From positions 1,451,403-1,515,402 of the forward strand of contig NZ_JAHVHW010000007.1 of NCBI RefSeq assembly GCF_019802055.1: a DNA stretch of 64,000 nucleotides, in the 5' to 3' direction. The DNA is from Ferrimonas balearica. GTDB lineage: Bacteria > Pseudomonadota > Gammaproteobacteria > Enterobacterales > Shewanellaceae. This document shows, piece after piece, positions 1-7,036 of the stretch. Every line of letters starts with the position of its first letter. Positions within the stretch are counted from its first letter, which is position 1. The notes beneath the pieces were generated by a model that worked only from the letters and a program-made list of their open reading frames with translations, did no database searches and was not told the origin of the DNA. The position numbers were made by a program, and so were the translations under genes.

Positions 1-425
1 GCTTCTGAGAGACGGTCGATCACCTGCTGCCGGTTCCCCACCTTAAACTCAACGTCGATCTGGGGAAACCGCTCCAGGAATCCCCCCAGCAGGTGAGGAA
101 TAAAGTATTTGGCGGTGGTCACCACCCCCAGTCGCAATGTCCCCCGCTTAAGCCCCTTCAACGCCGCCAGGTCCATCTCCATCCGTTCGAAACTGGCCAG
201 CACTTCGATGGCGGTTTCCAGGGCACGCTCACCGGCATCGGTAAACTGCAGGCGCCGACCGACCTGATGGTAGAGATCAGCGCCCAGGGTTTCACTGAGT
301 TTCTTCAACTGCATCGATACCGTGGGTTGAGTAAGGTGCAGGCGCTCTGCCGCGCCACTGACGGTGCCGGCCTCTCTCAGGGCCAACAGAATCTCCATCT
401 GTCTCAGGGTCGCTCGGGCACTCAT
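1..425 (-). CDS. LysR-family transcriptional regulator, N-terminal part (runs off the left edge)
   Basis: Seen: the minus frame from ATG at 425 encodes an N-terminal winged helix-turn-helix (ATLRQMEILLALREAGTVSG, then AAERLHLTQPTVSMQLKKL), a linker helix and the beginning of a substrate-binding domain (LRLGVVTTAKYFIPHLLGGF). About 141 residues are present; the rest lies before position 1. Known: LysR regulators usually control a divergent target and bind a palindrome between the two genes. The N-terminal sequence resembles the CbbR branch that regulates carbon-fixation and inorganic-carbon genes. Inference: it controls the divergent SbtA-type bicarbonate transporter operon starting at 612, through the palindrome at 500-519. 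The family call is firm, the CbbR-like assignment moderate. Confidence 0.93.
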   Translation of the reverse strand, partial: MSARATLRQMEILLALREAGTVSGAAERLHLTQPTVSMQLKKLSETLGADLYHQVGRRLQFTDAGERALETAIEVLASFERMEMDLAALKGLKRGTLRLGVVTTAKYFIPHLLGGFLERFPQIDVEFKVGNRQQVIDRLSE

Positions 426-499
426 TCCACTCTCCTGTACGCTCCCTTCCCAACTTGTCACTATCGGCAAAGGAGAGTTAATCCAACAATCAAACACTT

Positions 500-519
500 A
501 ACGCCAAAATATAGGCGTT
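500..519. promoter_or_regulatory. Candidate LysR operator (palindrome)
   Basis: Perfect inverted repeat AACGCC - 8 AT-rich bases - GGCGTT, lying 75 bp before the lysR start and about 93 bp before the divergent operon. Its position and the AT-rich centre fit a LysR recognition site. A very AT-rich run follows at 520-550 that could hold promoter elements for the rightward operon. Binding is inferred. Confidence 0.5.
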
Positions 520-611
520 TATCTATATAAATTAAATTTTTTTTCGATTTCCATCTATTTTGATTTGGGAGCACACTTCGCGGCGTTAAGGAATTACCGG
601 AGGATGGAATT

Positions 612-791
612 ATGTCGCGTCGCCTCGCTTTTGAAATGACCATTGCCATGAGCCTGATGCTGATGGGAGGGGCTCTGGCCACCGCGCAAATCAGCGACTG
701 GAGTCTGGCCATGACCGGTCTGATTCTGATGACCACCAGCCTGGTTCTGCGCCCACGCCCGCAACTGCAAACCGCTGCAGCGGAGCGCTAA
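612..791 (+). CDS. Small hydrophobic membrane protein (59 aa)
   Basis: Seen: ATG at 612 is preceded by a CGGAGGA ribosome-binding site 7-8 bases upstream, and the frame ends with TAA at 789-791, three bases before the next start. The product has two hydrophobic stretches (about residues 7-26 and 29-46) and a basic/polar tail ending in QTAAAER. I do not recognise a family. Tight coupling to the SbtA-like transporter suggests a small accessory or regulatory membrane subunit, but this is inference from position only. It has no resemblance to SbtB, the PII-like partner of cyanobacterial SbtA. The coding potential looks real because of the good ribosome-binding site and tight packing. Confidence 0.6.
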   Translation: MSRRLAFEMTIAMSLMLMGGALATAQISDWSLAMTGLILMTTSLVLRPRPQLQTAAAER

Positions 792-794
792 GTC

Positions 795-1727
795 ATGGGT
801 CTGGACATTGTTGTCGCCTTCTTTGTACTGGGCGCTGCCGCCCAGTTTGTCCGGGCCGAACTGAGTCTTCCCAAAAGCCTCTATCAATCCCTGGTTATCT
901 TTCTGCTGCTGGCCATCGGCCTCAAAGGCGGCATCGCCCTCTCCAAGCACGTTAATCCGGCTCTGCTGATAGAAGCGGGCGCCATTCTCGCTTTCGGCTT
1001 TGTGCTGCCGCTGATCGCCTTTCCCCTGCTGCGCAGCTTCGGCCACCTGCCCCGGCTGGATGCCGCCACCATTGCGGCACACTACGGTTCGGTCAGTGTG
1101 GCCACCTATGCGGTAGCGGTGGCCTTCCTTGAGAGCCGTGGACTGGAGTACGAGCCCTACTTCCCCCTCTTTGTTGCCCTGCTCGAAGCGCCTGCCATCG
1201 CCGTCGGCTTGTGGCTGGCCAGCCGCAAGGGCGAAAGCACCGACGGTAAGGCGATCCTGCGCGAGATGATGCTGAACCAGGGCATGGTTTTGCTGCTGGG
1301 TGGCCTGTTGATCGGCTGGTGGGGCGGCGACCGGGCCGAGCGCATCATGCCCTTCTTCGGCGAGCTGTTCCACGGCGTACTGGCGCTGTTCCTGCTGGCG
1401 ATGGGCCAGAAAGCCGCCGAGCGCTGGCGTGAACTGGGCAATAACGCCTCATTCCTGGCCAGCTTCGGCGTGGCCATGCCCCTGATTGGGGCCCTGCTCG
1501 GCACCGGGCTGGGCTACCTGCTGGGATTCAGTCAGGGCGGTACCATTCTGATCGCCACACTTGGCGCCAGCGCCTCCTACATCGCCGTGCCCGCTGCCCT
1601 CTCTGCCGCGCTGCCCAAGGCGGATCTGGGACCGGCCATCACCGCCTCGCTGGGCATCACCTTTCCCTTCAATGTGCTGGTGGGCATCCCCCTCTACAGC
1701 GCGTTGATCACCCGTTTTATTCATTAA
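795..1727 (+). CDS. sbtA: SbtA-type sodium-dependent bicarbonate transporter
   Basis: Role: an inner-membrane permease of the SbtA (DUF897) family, which in cyanobacteria imports bicarbonate with sodium. Seen: 310 residues, about ten hydrophobic segments, and the family signatures [13 protein letters not shown] (near residue 40), [19 protein letters not shown] (near 95), [15 protein letters not shown] (near 123) and [18 protein letters not shown] (near 255). Context: it follows the 59-aa membrane peptide by 3 bp and precedes purE by only 13 bp with no terminator, so the set looks like one operon. PurK uses bicarbonate as substrate, so a bicarbonate importer here makes metabolic sense (inference). 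Regulation is probably by the divergent LysR protein. Length fits short bacterial SbtA homologues. Confidence 0.87.
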   Translation: MGLDIVVAFFVLGAAAQFVRAELSLPKSLYQSLVIFLLLAIGLKGGIALSKHVNPALLIEAGAILAFGFVLPLIAFPLLRSFGHLPRLDAATIAAHYGSVSVATYAVAVAFLESRGLEYEPYFPLFVALLEAPAIAVGLWLASRKGESTDGKAILREMMLNQGMVLLLGGLLIGWWGGDRAERIMPFFGELFHGVLALFLLAMGQKAAERWRELGNNASFLASFGVAMPLIGALLGTGLGYLLGFSQGGTILIATLGASASYIAVPAALSAALPKADLGPAITASLGITFPFNVLVGIPLYSALITRFIH

Positions 1728-1740
1728 GTTCGGAGCCATC

Positions 1741-2226
1741 ATGTCTCAACCGAAAGTCAGCATCATCATGGGTTCCCAGTCCGATTGGGCCACCATGGAA
1801 GAAGCCACCAAGCCGCTGGAAGCGCTGGGTGTGGCCTATGAAACCAAGGTGGTTTCCGCCCACCGCACCCCGGATCGCCTCTACCGCTTCTGCAACGAGG
1901 CCCATGAGCGCGGCATCCAGGTGATCATCGCCGGTGCGGGCGGTTCCGCTCACCTGGCGGGCATGGCCGCTGCCATGACCCACCTGCCGGTGGTCGCGGT
2001 GCCGGTCTCCAGCCGCAACCTGAAGGGGATGGATTCTCTGCTGTCCATGGTGCAGATGCCCCGCGGTGTGGCCGTGGCGTGTCAGGCCATCGGCGGCGCA
2101 GGTGCCTACAATGCGGGCCTGATCGCCGCGCAGATGCTGGCCCTGGGTGATGCAGAGCTGACCCAACGCCTGATCGACTGGCGCAGCAGCCAGACCGACT
2201 CCGTTGCGGAAGAGGTCGTGAAATGA
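1741..2226 (+). CDS. purE: N5-carboxyaminoimidazole ribonucleotide mutase PurE
   Basis: Role: converts N5-CAIR to CAIR in de novo purine synthesis, in the cytoplasm, acting directly after PurK. Seen: 161 residues, the usual length for class I PurE, with the diagnostic motifs GSQSDW (residues 11-16, phosphate/nucleotide site), SAHRTPDRL (near 40, the histidine is catalytic), [16 protein letters not shown] (near 68-83) and [16 protein letters not shown] ribosome-binding site precedes the ATG. Context: 13 bp after sbtA and overlapping purK by 4 bp (ATGA), so translation of the two enzymes is coupled. Assignment is secure. Confidence 0.97.
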   Translation: MSQPKVSIIMGSQSDWATMEEATKPLEALGVAYETKVVSAHRTPDRLYRFCNEAHERGIQVIIAGAGGSAHLAGMAAAMTHLPVVAVPVSSRNLKGMDSLLSMVQMPRGVAVACQAIGGAGAYNAGLIAAQMLALGDAELTQRLIDWRSSQTDSVAEEVVK

Positions 2227-3311
2227 AAATCGGCATCATCGGCTGCGGCCAGCTGGCACGGATGCTGGCCCTGGCGGGATGGCCCCGGGGGCTGAGTTTC
2301 AGCTTCCTGGCTGGCCCGCAGGAAGATCCGGCACCGGTGACCGGCCTTGGCCCCATCTATCGCATGAGCGAGGGCGAGAGCGCCGAATCGATCTACGAAG
2401 GGCTCGGACGCCCCGAGGTGATCACCACTGAGCGTGAGCAGGTGGATGTGGCGCTGTTAAGTGCGCTGAAAGCGTTTGCGCCGGTGTACCCCGAAGCGCA
2501 CGCGGTTTCCGTCTGCCAGCACCGGGCGCGTGAAAAGCAGTTTATCAATGATCAGGGCATTGCCACTGCGCCCTGGCGTCCCATTGATGGCAAAACCGAC
2601 CTGATCGCACTGGGTCATCAGCTGGGCTGGCCGCTTTTTATCAAGAGCTGTGAAGATGGCTACGACGGCTACAACCAGTGGCGTCTCAATGGCCCGGACA
2701 CGCCCCTTCCTGAGATACCGGAGGGCGTGGAGTGCATCGCCGAGGGCGGCGTAGCCTTTGAACGTGAGTTGTCGCTGGTCGCGGCGCGTGCGAGCAACGG
2801 CAAGGTGGCCTGCTATCCCCTGACGGAGAACCACCATACTGGCGGGATCCTCCAACACTCCCTCGCTCCGGCACCGTCACTGCCAGAGGGGCTGCAGGCA
2901 AAAGCGGAAGAGATGGCCCGGCGATTGCTGGAAGCATTGAACTACGTTGGTGTGCTGACGCTGGAACTGTTTCTGGTGGACGGCGAGCTTAAGATCAATG
3001 AGTTGGCCCCGCGGGTGCACAACAGCGGTCACTGGACTCAAAGCGGCGCCCTCACCTGCCAGTTTGAGAACCATGTCCGAGCCATTGCCGGCCTGCCTCT
3101 GGGGCCCACCAGCGCCCCTCAGCCAAGCGCCATGGTCAATCTGCTGGGTGTTGAGCCGCCCAATCCGGTGATCTGCCCGGACGCCAAGCTGCACTGGTAC
3201 AACAAATCCGTGCGCCCGGGCCGTAAGGTGGGCCACCTGAATCTGACCCACTCAGACCCCAGCCAGCTTCACCGCCAGGTGGAGGAGTTGGTGGCGGTGC
3301 TCTACCCCTGA
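2223..3311 (+). CDS. purK: N5-carboxyaminoimidazole ribonucleotide synthase PurK
   Basis: Role: ATP-dependent carboxylation of aminoimidazole ribonucleotide with bicarbonate, giving N5-CAIR for PurE. Seen: 362 residues; N-terminal [16 protein letters not shown], an ATP-grasp core with [15 protein letters not shown] (near residue 140) and the C-terminal PurK signature [14 protein letters not shown] (near 259-272). Length is typical. Context: overlaps purE by 4 bp and ends the operon, converging on a minus-strand acetyltransferase 19 bp away. The bicarbonate requirement is established for the family and links it to the upstream SbtA-like permease. Confidence 0.97.
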   Translation: MKIGIIGCGQLARMLALAGWPRGLSFSFLAGPQEDPAPVTGLGPIYRMSEGESAESIYEGLGRPEVITTEREQVDVALLSALKAFAPVYPEAHAVSVCQHRAREKQFINDQGIATAPWRPIDGKTDLIALGHQLGWPLFIKSCEDGYDGYNQWRLNGPDTPLPEIPEGVECIAEGGVAFERELSLVAARASNGKVACYPLTENHHTGGILQHSLAPAPSLPEGLQAKAEEMARRLLEALNYVGVLTLELFLVDGELKINELAPRVHNSGHWTQSGALTCQFENHVRAIAGLPLGPTSAPQPSAMVNLLGVEPPNPVICPDAKLHWYNKSVRPGRKVGHLNLTHSDPSQLHRQVEELVAVLYP

Positions 3312-3330
3312 GCGCACACCAGGGCGCTGT

Positions 3331-3819
3331 TCATTTCAGGCACTTTTGCCAGAACAGCGCCTTGCCCATTTTTGGGTCCAGTTCATACCCCGCAAAACCC
3401 GCTCGGCGATAGGCTTCCTGCGCCCCCCGATTCCCCTCCAGCACCTCAAGCGTCAGCTTGATGCAGCCCCGCTCTCTGGCGAGCCGCTCCAGCTCTGCCA
3501 GCATCGCCTGCCCCACACCCCGGCCCCGTTGAGTTGGCACCACCACCACATCGTGAATATTGAGCAAGGGCTTGCACTCAAAGGTGGAGAATCCGCTGAA
3601 GGCATTCAGCAGGCCCACCGGCTCTCCATCCAGATAAGCCAACAGCGAGATAGCGCCGGGAACATTGGCCAATGCCGGGCCCAGAGTGGCTTTTACCTGA
3701 GGGTTCAGCGGAGCACCTCCGCCCATGGGATCCCGGGCATAGATATCCAGCATCTGCGCCAGTACCGCGCAATCCTCTGGGTTGTGGTAGTCGGCGGTGC
3801 GGATGGTCAGGGTTGTCAT
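3331..3819 (-). CDS. GNAT-family N-acetyltransferase
   Basis: Role: acetyl-CoA-dependent acetyltransferase, acceptor unknown. Seen: 162 residues with the GNAT acetyl-CoA loop RGRGVGQAMLAELERLARE (Q/RxxGxG/A type) near residues 98-116, preceded by the beta strand LLNIHDVVVVPTQRG and followed by LTLEVLEGNRGAQEAYRRAGF, a standard motif B. The C-terminal strand reads ALFWQK. Context: last gene of a seven-gene minus-strand run; its ATG overlaps the stop of the DUF1643 gene by 4 bp, so it is translationally coupled. The substrate cannot be read from sequence. Confidence 0.93.
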   Translation of the reverse strand: MTTLTIRTADYHNPEDCAVLAQMLDIYARDPMGGGAPLNPQVKATLGPALANVPGAISLLAYLDGEPVGLLNAFSGFSTFECKPLLNIHDVVVVPTQRGRGVGQAMLAELERLARERGCIKLTLEVLEGNRGAQEAYRRAGFAGYELDPKMGKALFWQKCLK

Positions 3820-4319
3820 TGTGATCGCTTCCTTTCGCTTAATGGGGGGTCAAAGAGTTGGGGGCAGGTATCCCGTTTCAGGTAGAGAGGATGTCTCGGC
3901 GCCCCGCTAAGGCAGCGCCCCAGGCACGTCAACCGATAGCCGGAGAGCGGCCCTTCCAGAACCGCACGTGCCCGACTTTGCCTGGCGCCCTTGGCGCCCC
4001 ACGCCACCAGTATGGCGTCACTCTCCCTGGCCAGACAGCTCAACCAGTGGTCATTGAGGGGGCCAACCGGATCCGCAGGGTGGCGAAGGTCGGAGGGCCT
4101 GGGACTGCGCCAGGCGTAAAGGTTGGCCAGCCACAGGCTGCCAAAGCCCCATTGTCGGGCGAAGGCGATGCAGCGACGGGAGGTGGGATCATCCCGCTCC
4201 CCATCGGCGGTTGAGGGGTTGAGGCCCACAACGAGCAACCGGGAACCCGCCGGGTGCCAGTTTCGCCATAGGGCGTAACGATAATCTCCACAGGGGGAGA
4301 ACACGGCTCCACGTTTCAT
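3816..4319 (-). CDS. DUF1643 domain protein
   Basis: Seen: 167 residues with the DUF1643 pattern: an early RYALWRNW, then LNPSTADGERDDPTSRRCI (near residues 33-51), RQWGFGSLWLANLYAWRS (near 54-71) and VAWGAKG (near 103). Known: the family is widespread and cytoplasmic, with no settled biochemical function, and is often found on mobile elements or near nuclease genes. Context: 4-bp overlap with the downstream GNAT gene and only 2 bp from the upstream PD-(D/E)XK gene, indicating one transcript. The C-terminal tail is basic and varies between homologues. Confidence 0.88.
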   Translation of the reverse strand: MKRGAVFSPCGDYRYALWRNWHPAGSRLLVVGLNPSTADGERDDPTSRRCIAFARQWGFGSLWLANLYAWRSPRPSDLRHPADPVGPLNDHWLSCLARESDAILVAWGAKGARQSRARAVLEGPLSGYRLTCLGRCLSGAPRHPLYLKRDTCPQLFDPPLSERKRSQ

Positions 4320-4321
4320 GA

Positions 4322-4720
4322 TCAGTCCAACTGGTGAAAAGCCCGAAGAAAGTCGTTTTTGGTCTGCTCAAACTTATAGTGCCCCGGACTGTTCAATGCA
4401 CGTTTGGGCTCGGTAAAGGCGGGCATGACATAGCCCCAGTTGGAGTTTCGGGCAAAGGCCACCACCACATTGACATGGCTGTCCGTCCAGCGGTTAACGA
4501 TGGGGTGGCGCTCGCCGCTGGCTTCCACCGTTTTCACCTGGATGCGGTGATAGTTGGGACCGTCGGAGATCAGAATGTCGGTCTGGTGGCCATTATCCAG
4601 AACCGGGGTAAACACCTGCCAGCCATCCTGCATCAGCCAACTGATAACGATGCTTTCGTAGGCGGTATTTTTCAGAGCCTGATGGGTGCCCTCAGCGGTT
4701 GGCGTCATCCTTCTGGGCAT
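4322..4720 (-). CDS. PD-(D/E)XK-type nuclease-like protein
   Basis: Seen: 132 residues. The order AYESIVISWLMQDGWQVFTP - GHQTDILISDG - YHRIQVKTVE matches the restriction-endonuclease-like core: an N-terminal helix carrying Glu, a strand with Asp (about residue 48), and a final (D/E/Q)xK, here QVK near 58-60. This arrangement resembles the small PD-(D/E)XK proteins related to group I intron-associated endonucleases. Gln at the E position of ExK is tolerated in some active members. Context: between DUF1643 (2 bp) and a secreted protein gene (12 bp). No intron or methyltransferase is nearby, so a restriction role is not supported. Activity is inferred. Confidence 0.65.
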   Translation of the reverse strand: MPRRMTPTAEGTHQALKNTAYESIVISWLMQDGWQVFTPVLDNGHQTDILISDGPNYHRIQVKTVEASGERHPIVNRWTDSHVNVVVAFARNSNWGYVMPAFTEPKRALNSPGHYKFEQTKNDFLRAFHQLD

Positions 4721-4732
4721 GGTCTCTCCTTA

Positions 4733-5149
4733 TCAGGGGTCTGGTAGGTTCGGGCCAGTCGGTGGCCCCAGGTGCTCGATGGTCAGCGTATAGCGGCCCA
4801 CCTCATCCCGGCGGGCCGCATTGCGCATCAGGTAGGTCAGAATGCGATATTCACCGTCCATGGCGGCCTCCCCCTCATACTCGGTACCGGAGGTGGAACC
4901 GATAAAGAGCGCCGTGTCCTGGTTTGGGCCGGTGACATTGAAATATTGGAACCGGTTGTCGCTATCCAGCACCACTGACCAACGCTGGCCCTGGCAGAGG
5001 CTGACCCGGTATTCCATCAGCTCATAGCCTTTAAGCCGCCCCTGCACTGAGACTTTGCCATCCCCCTCCAGACTCAGGGGTTGAATCGGATGCTCGGCAG
5101 CCCCCAGAGAAACGCTCAACAACAGCAGCGTGGTCAAAACGATTTTCAT
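4733..5149 (-). CDS. Secreted protein, lysozyme-inhibitor/PPC-like beta domain
   Basis: Seen: 138 residues with an N-terminal signal peptide (MKIVLTTLLLLSVSLGAAE, probable cleavage after AA). The mature part has the pattern VSVQGRLKGYELMEYRVSL, YFNVTGP, ALFIGSTSG and YRILTYLMRNAARRDE. From memory, the YLMRNAARR segment recurs in small periplasmic proteins annotated either as inhibitors of g-type lysozyme or, misleadingly, as DNA breaking-rejoining proteins. Inference: a periplasmic beta-sandwich protein, perhaps a lysozyme inhibitor. Context: the start overlaps the end of the RDD gene by 4 bp, so it belongs to the same operon although the neighbours are cytoplasmic or membrane proteins. Confidence 0.6.
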   Translation of the reverse strand: MKIVLTTLLLLSVSLGAAEHPIQPLSLEGDGKVSVQGRLKGYELMEYRVSLCQGQRWSVVLDSDNRFQYFNVTGPNQDTALFIGSTSGTEYEGEAAMDGEYRILTYLMRNAARRDEVGRYTLTIEHLGPPTGPNLPDP

Positions 5150-5616
5150 GGCGCTTCCTCATCAAAGGTCACGGCAGTCTGCTGCTGATGACGCACCACC
5201 ACGGTGTCCGCCAGTTTGTCGTGCCAGCCCTGCTTGCGCTTATCGATGCCGACCCAGATCAGCCCCAGCAGAAAGGGGATGGTGCTGACGTAGTAACCCA
5301 GGTAGCGAATTACCAGTTGCCCGGTGGTGGGTTTGCCGCCGGTCTTGGCGTCCACGATTTTAAGTTTCAGCAGCATTTTGCCGGGGGTGGCGGATTTGTA
5401 GCTCCAGAAGATCAACACGGCAATGGCGGGAAACAGGTAGTTAAGCAGAATGTCCCAGGTGCCATAGAGAAAATCCTGGGAGATCCAGTACTCCTCACCG
5501 TAGATAAAGGTCAGGATCGGCGCGATGATCATCGACAACAACAGGGTGTCGATCAACGCCGCCCCCACCCGAATCCAGAATCCTCCGTAGACCAGTTCCT
5601 GTTCCTGTTGTTGCAT
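5146..5616 (-). CDS. RDD-family membrane protein
   Basis: Seen: 156 residues starting at ATG 5616 (MQQQEQELVYGGFW), chosen because AAGGAGCG lies just upstream while the longer frame lacks a site. It shows RDD features: VGAALIDTLLLSMIIAPIL (first helix with conserved Arg-Asp equivalent), SYKSATPGKMLLKLKIVD (the highly conserved TPGK motif near residues 91-94), then RYLGYYVSTIPFLLGLIW. Three to four membrane segments. Known: RDD proteins are small inner-membrane proteins, some implicated in Na+/H+ transport. The function here is unknown. Its 3' end overlaps the secreted-protein start by 4 bp. Confidence 0.88.
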   Translation of the reverse strand: MQQQEQELVYGGFWIRVGAALIDTLLLSMIIAPILTFIYGEEYWISQDFLYGTWDILLNYLFPAIAVLIFWSYKSATPGKMLLKLKIVDAKTGGKPTTGQLVIRYLGYYVSTIPFLLGLIWVGIDKRKQGWHDKLADTVVVRHQQQTAVTFDEEAP

Positions 5617-5627
5617 ATGTTCGCTCC

Positions 5628-5885
5628 TTAGCGACGCCACCACTGGCGTGCCCACATGGCGCCGATGCCGGTCAGGCTAAAGCTGGGCAGGGTCGGCGCA
5701 AACCAGCTGATGAAGGTATCCCAGACAAAAGACCACTGTGTCCGGGCTCCGGAGCGGAAGATCCCGCCAGGATTCTCCCACCAGTCCCAGGCAGCCATCA
5801 GCGTCGACAGCAGTGCCGCCACCAGAACGCCCCACAGTGCCCCTCTGATCGCCGCCCTCACCCACCGGTTGCCATTCATTGCCAT
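5628..5885 (-). CDS. Small membrane protein (85 aa), unknown
   Basis: Seen: a frame from ATG 5885 that overlaps the upstream gene's TGA by one base (TGATG), so reinitiation is likely. The product begins MAMNGNRWVRAAIRG, has one clear membrane helix (ALWGVLVAALLSTLMAAWDWW, about residues 17-37) and a second hydrophobic, Trp-rich stretch (WFAPTLPSFSLTGIGAMWA). I do not recognise the family. It lies between the winged-helix protein and the RDD protein with spacing that implies co-translation, so it probably forms part of the same membrane-associated operon product set. Confidence 0.7.
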   Translation of the reverse strand: MAMNGNRWVRAAIRGALWGVLVAALLSTLMAAWDWWENPGGIFRSGARTQWSFVWDTFISWFAPTLPSFSLTGIGAMWARQWWRR

Positions 5886-6742
5886 CAATACACCTCAATA
5901 CCAAAAGCCAGCAGACGACGGGGCAAAACCTCGTCCAGGTTGGCGAGGTCAGCCTGATAGAGCTGAATCAGCTTCAATCCAAGCTGGCGATACAGGGTTT
6001 GACGTTCACCAAGTGTCTCCGCATCCAAACCCTCCACGTAATCAATGTAGATGGCTCCACGGGGAAGGAAAAAACTGCAGTAGGTTTCATTGACCTGGCC
6101 CAGGGTTTCCCTGACCGGCCGCTCGTAAGCGTGGGCCAGGCCAGCCAGATAGAGCCAGTTGTCGATGGTCAACTCTTCGACTGAGCGGACATAGTGGCCA
6201 TCCAGAGTGCGGTACTTGGCATCAAACTTGGCCCGGAAACTGGCGATGGACCCATGGGTGGACTCCTTATCTGCATCCTTGCCCAGCGCTTGTGCCAGCG
6301 CTCGCTTAAGCAGCGGATCGGTTACCAGCGCCGCTGGCCAGAGGCTATAGGGGGCGCCACTGCGCTTGTCCGCCTGCTGAATCCCCCCGGCCGCTCTGCC
6401 GGAATCGGTCACCCGCCACCCTTTCGGCGCAGGCGCCAGGTAGCCCACTTCATGCAGCAATCCAAGCAGGCTCTCTCGCCCCAGTCCGGTGGATTCAGAC
6501 AATTTGGACACACTCAACAGTCCCTCGGCAGCGGGCAGAGTGAGGTTTTCAGGCCACACCACATACTCACCAAACTTCTCGCTGTGGGCGGTGCCACCGC
6601 CCGCCAGTCGCCCCTGCTCCGTCAGGCACCAGCGCTCCGCTTCCCTGACCAGGTAACCCGCTTTGGCAAGGCGGTCAAACAGGGTTTTGGCGGGCATCCC
6701 AAGGGTCTTGGCCAGAGCGGTGGTGGAGAGGGTTTTGGCCAT
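5885..6742 (-). CDS. Winged-helix plus PD-(D/E)XK-like protein, unknown function
   Basis: Seen: 285 residues from ATG 6742 (MAKTLSTTALAKTLGMPAK); an earlier in-frame start at 6796 lacks family-like sequence. The N-terminal half holds two similar helix-turn-helix repeats (TTALAKTLGMPAKTLFDRLA near 6-25, and SVSKLSESTGLGRESLLGLL near 80). The C-terminal half has YVRSVEELTIDNWLYLAGL, AHAYERPV and a strand pair ending YIDYVEGL. That order matches the RecB-like fold in which E-helix, YE.P and D...ExxG motifs precede the active site, but the ExK is not canonical. Inference: a DNA-binding protein with a degenerate or divergent nuclease domain. First gene of the seven-gene minus-strand run. Confidence 0.55.
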   Translation of the reverse strand: MAKTLSTTALAKTLGMPAKTLFDRLAKAGYLVREAERWCLTEQGRLAGGGTAHSEKFGEYVVWPENLTLPAAEGLLSVSKLSESTGLGRESLLGLLHEVGYLAPAPKGWRVTDSGRAAGGIQQADKRSGAPYSLWPAALVTDPLLKRALAQALGKDADKESTHGSIASFRAKFDAKYRTLDGHYVRSVEELTIDNWLYLAGLAHAYERPVRETLGQVNETYCSFFLPRGAIYIDYVEGLDAETLGERQTLYRQLGLKLIQLYQADLANLDEVLPRRLLAFGIEVY

Positions 6743-6850
6743 AACAGGCTCCGAATCGTTCCAGGTTTTCGACAGAGTATCAGTAAGAAAAATCAAAGGC
6801 TAACGGGGACTTAGCATAGCAATGCCCCTATTCAGTTACCGATTTCCTCA

Positions 6851-6910
6851 CGGACACCCGACCGGACAGAAAAAAGTGTCCGCCCCGGACACTTCGGACA
6901 GTGCCGGACA
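6851..6910. promoter_or_regulatory. Candidate enhancer (UAS) cluster with perfect palindrome
   Basis: A perfect 9-bp inverted repeat, AAGTGTCCG - CCC - CGGACACTT, occupies 6874-6894. The same hexamer CGGACA recurs at 6851, 6863, 6895 and 6905, and again at 7026, giving six copies counting the palindrome's right arm. The palindrome lies about 120 bp upstream of the start expected for the sigma-54 promoter at 6978, the usual distance for an NtrC-type activator. Inference: binding site of the response regulator encoded at 11630. Confidence 0.65.
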
Positions 6911-6977
6911 GCAACAGGCGGCGTTGCACAAACGCCAAAGCCTGAGATTTCAACGAGTTACAGCACATCAGAAAAAG

Positions 6978-6993
6978 TGGCACGGCTCCTGCT
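6978..6993 (+). promoter_or_regulatory. Sigma-54 (RpoN) promoter
   Basis: TGGCACG followed by GCTC and CTGCT, with GG (-24) and GC (-12) separated by exactly 10 bases; only one base of the TTGC element departs from consensus. Transcription would start near 7004, 33 bases before the adaptor gene at 7037. A sigma-54 activator gene closes the same operon. Confidence 0.75.
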
Positions 6994-7036
6994 CCTTATG
7001 ACGCCATAGGTCATTGAGAAACAAGCGGACACTGTG

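Noticed and set aside
93-530. 145-codon open frame on the plus strand
   Set aside because: It lies opposite the LysR gene, has no ribosome-binding site, and reads as a shadow of the regulator's codons.
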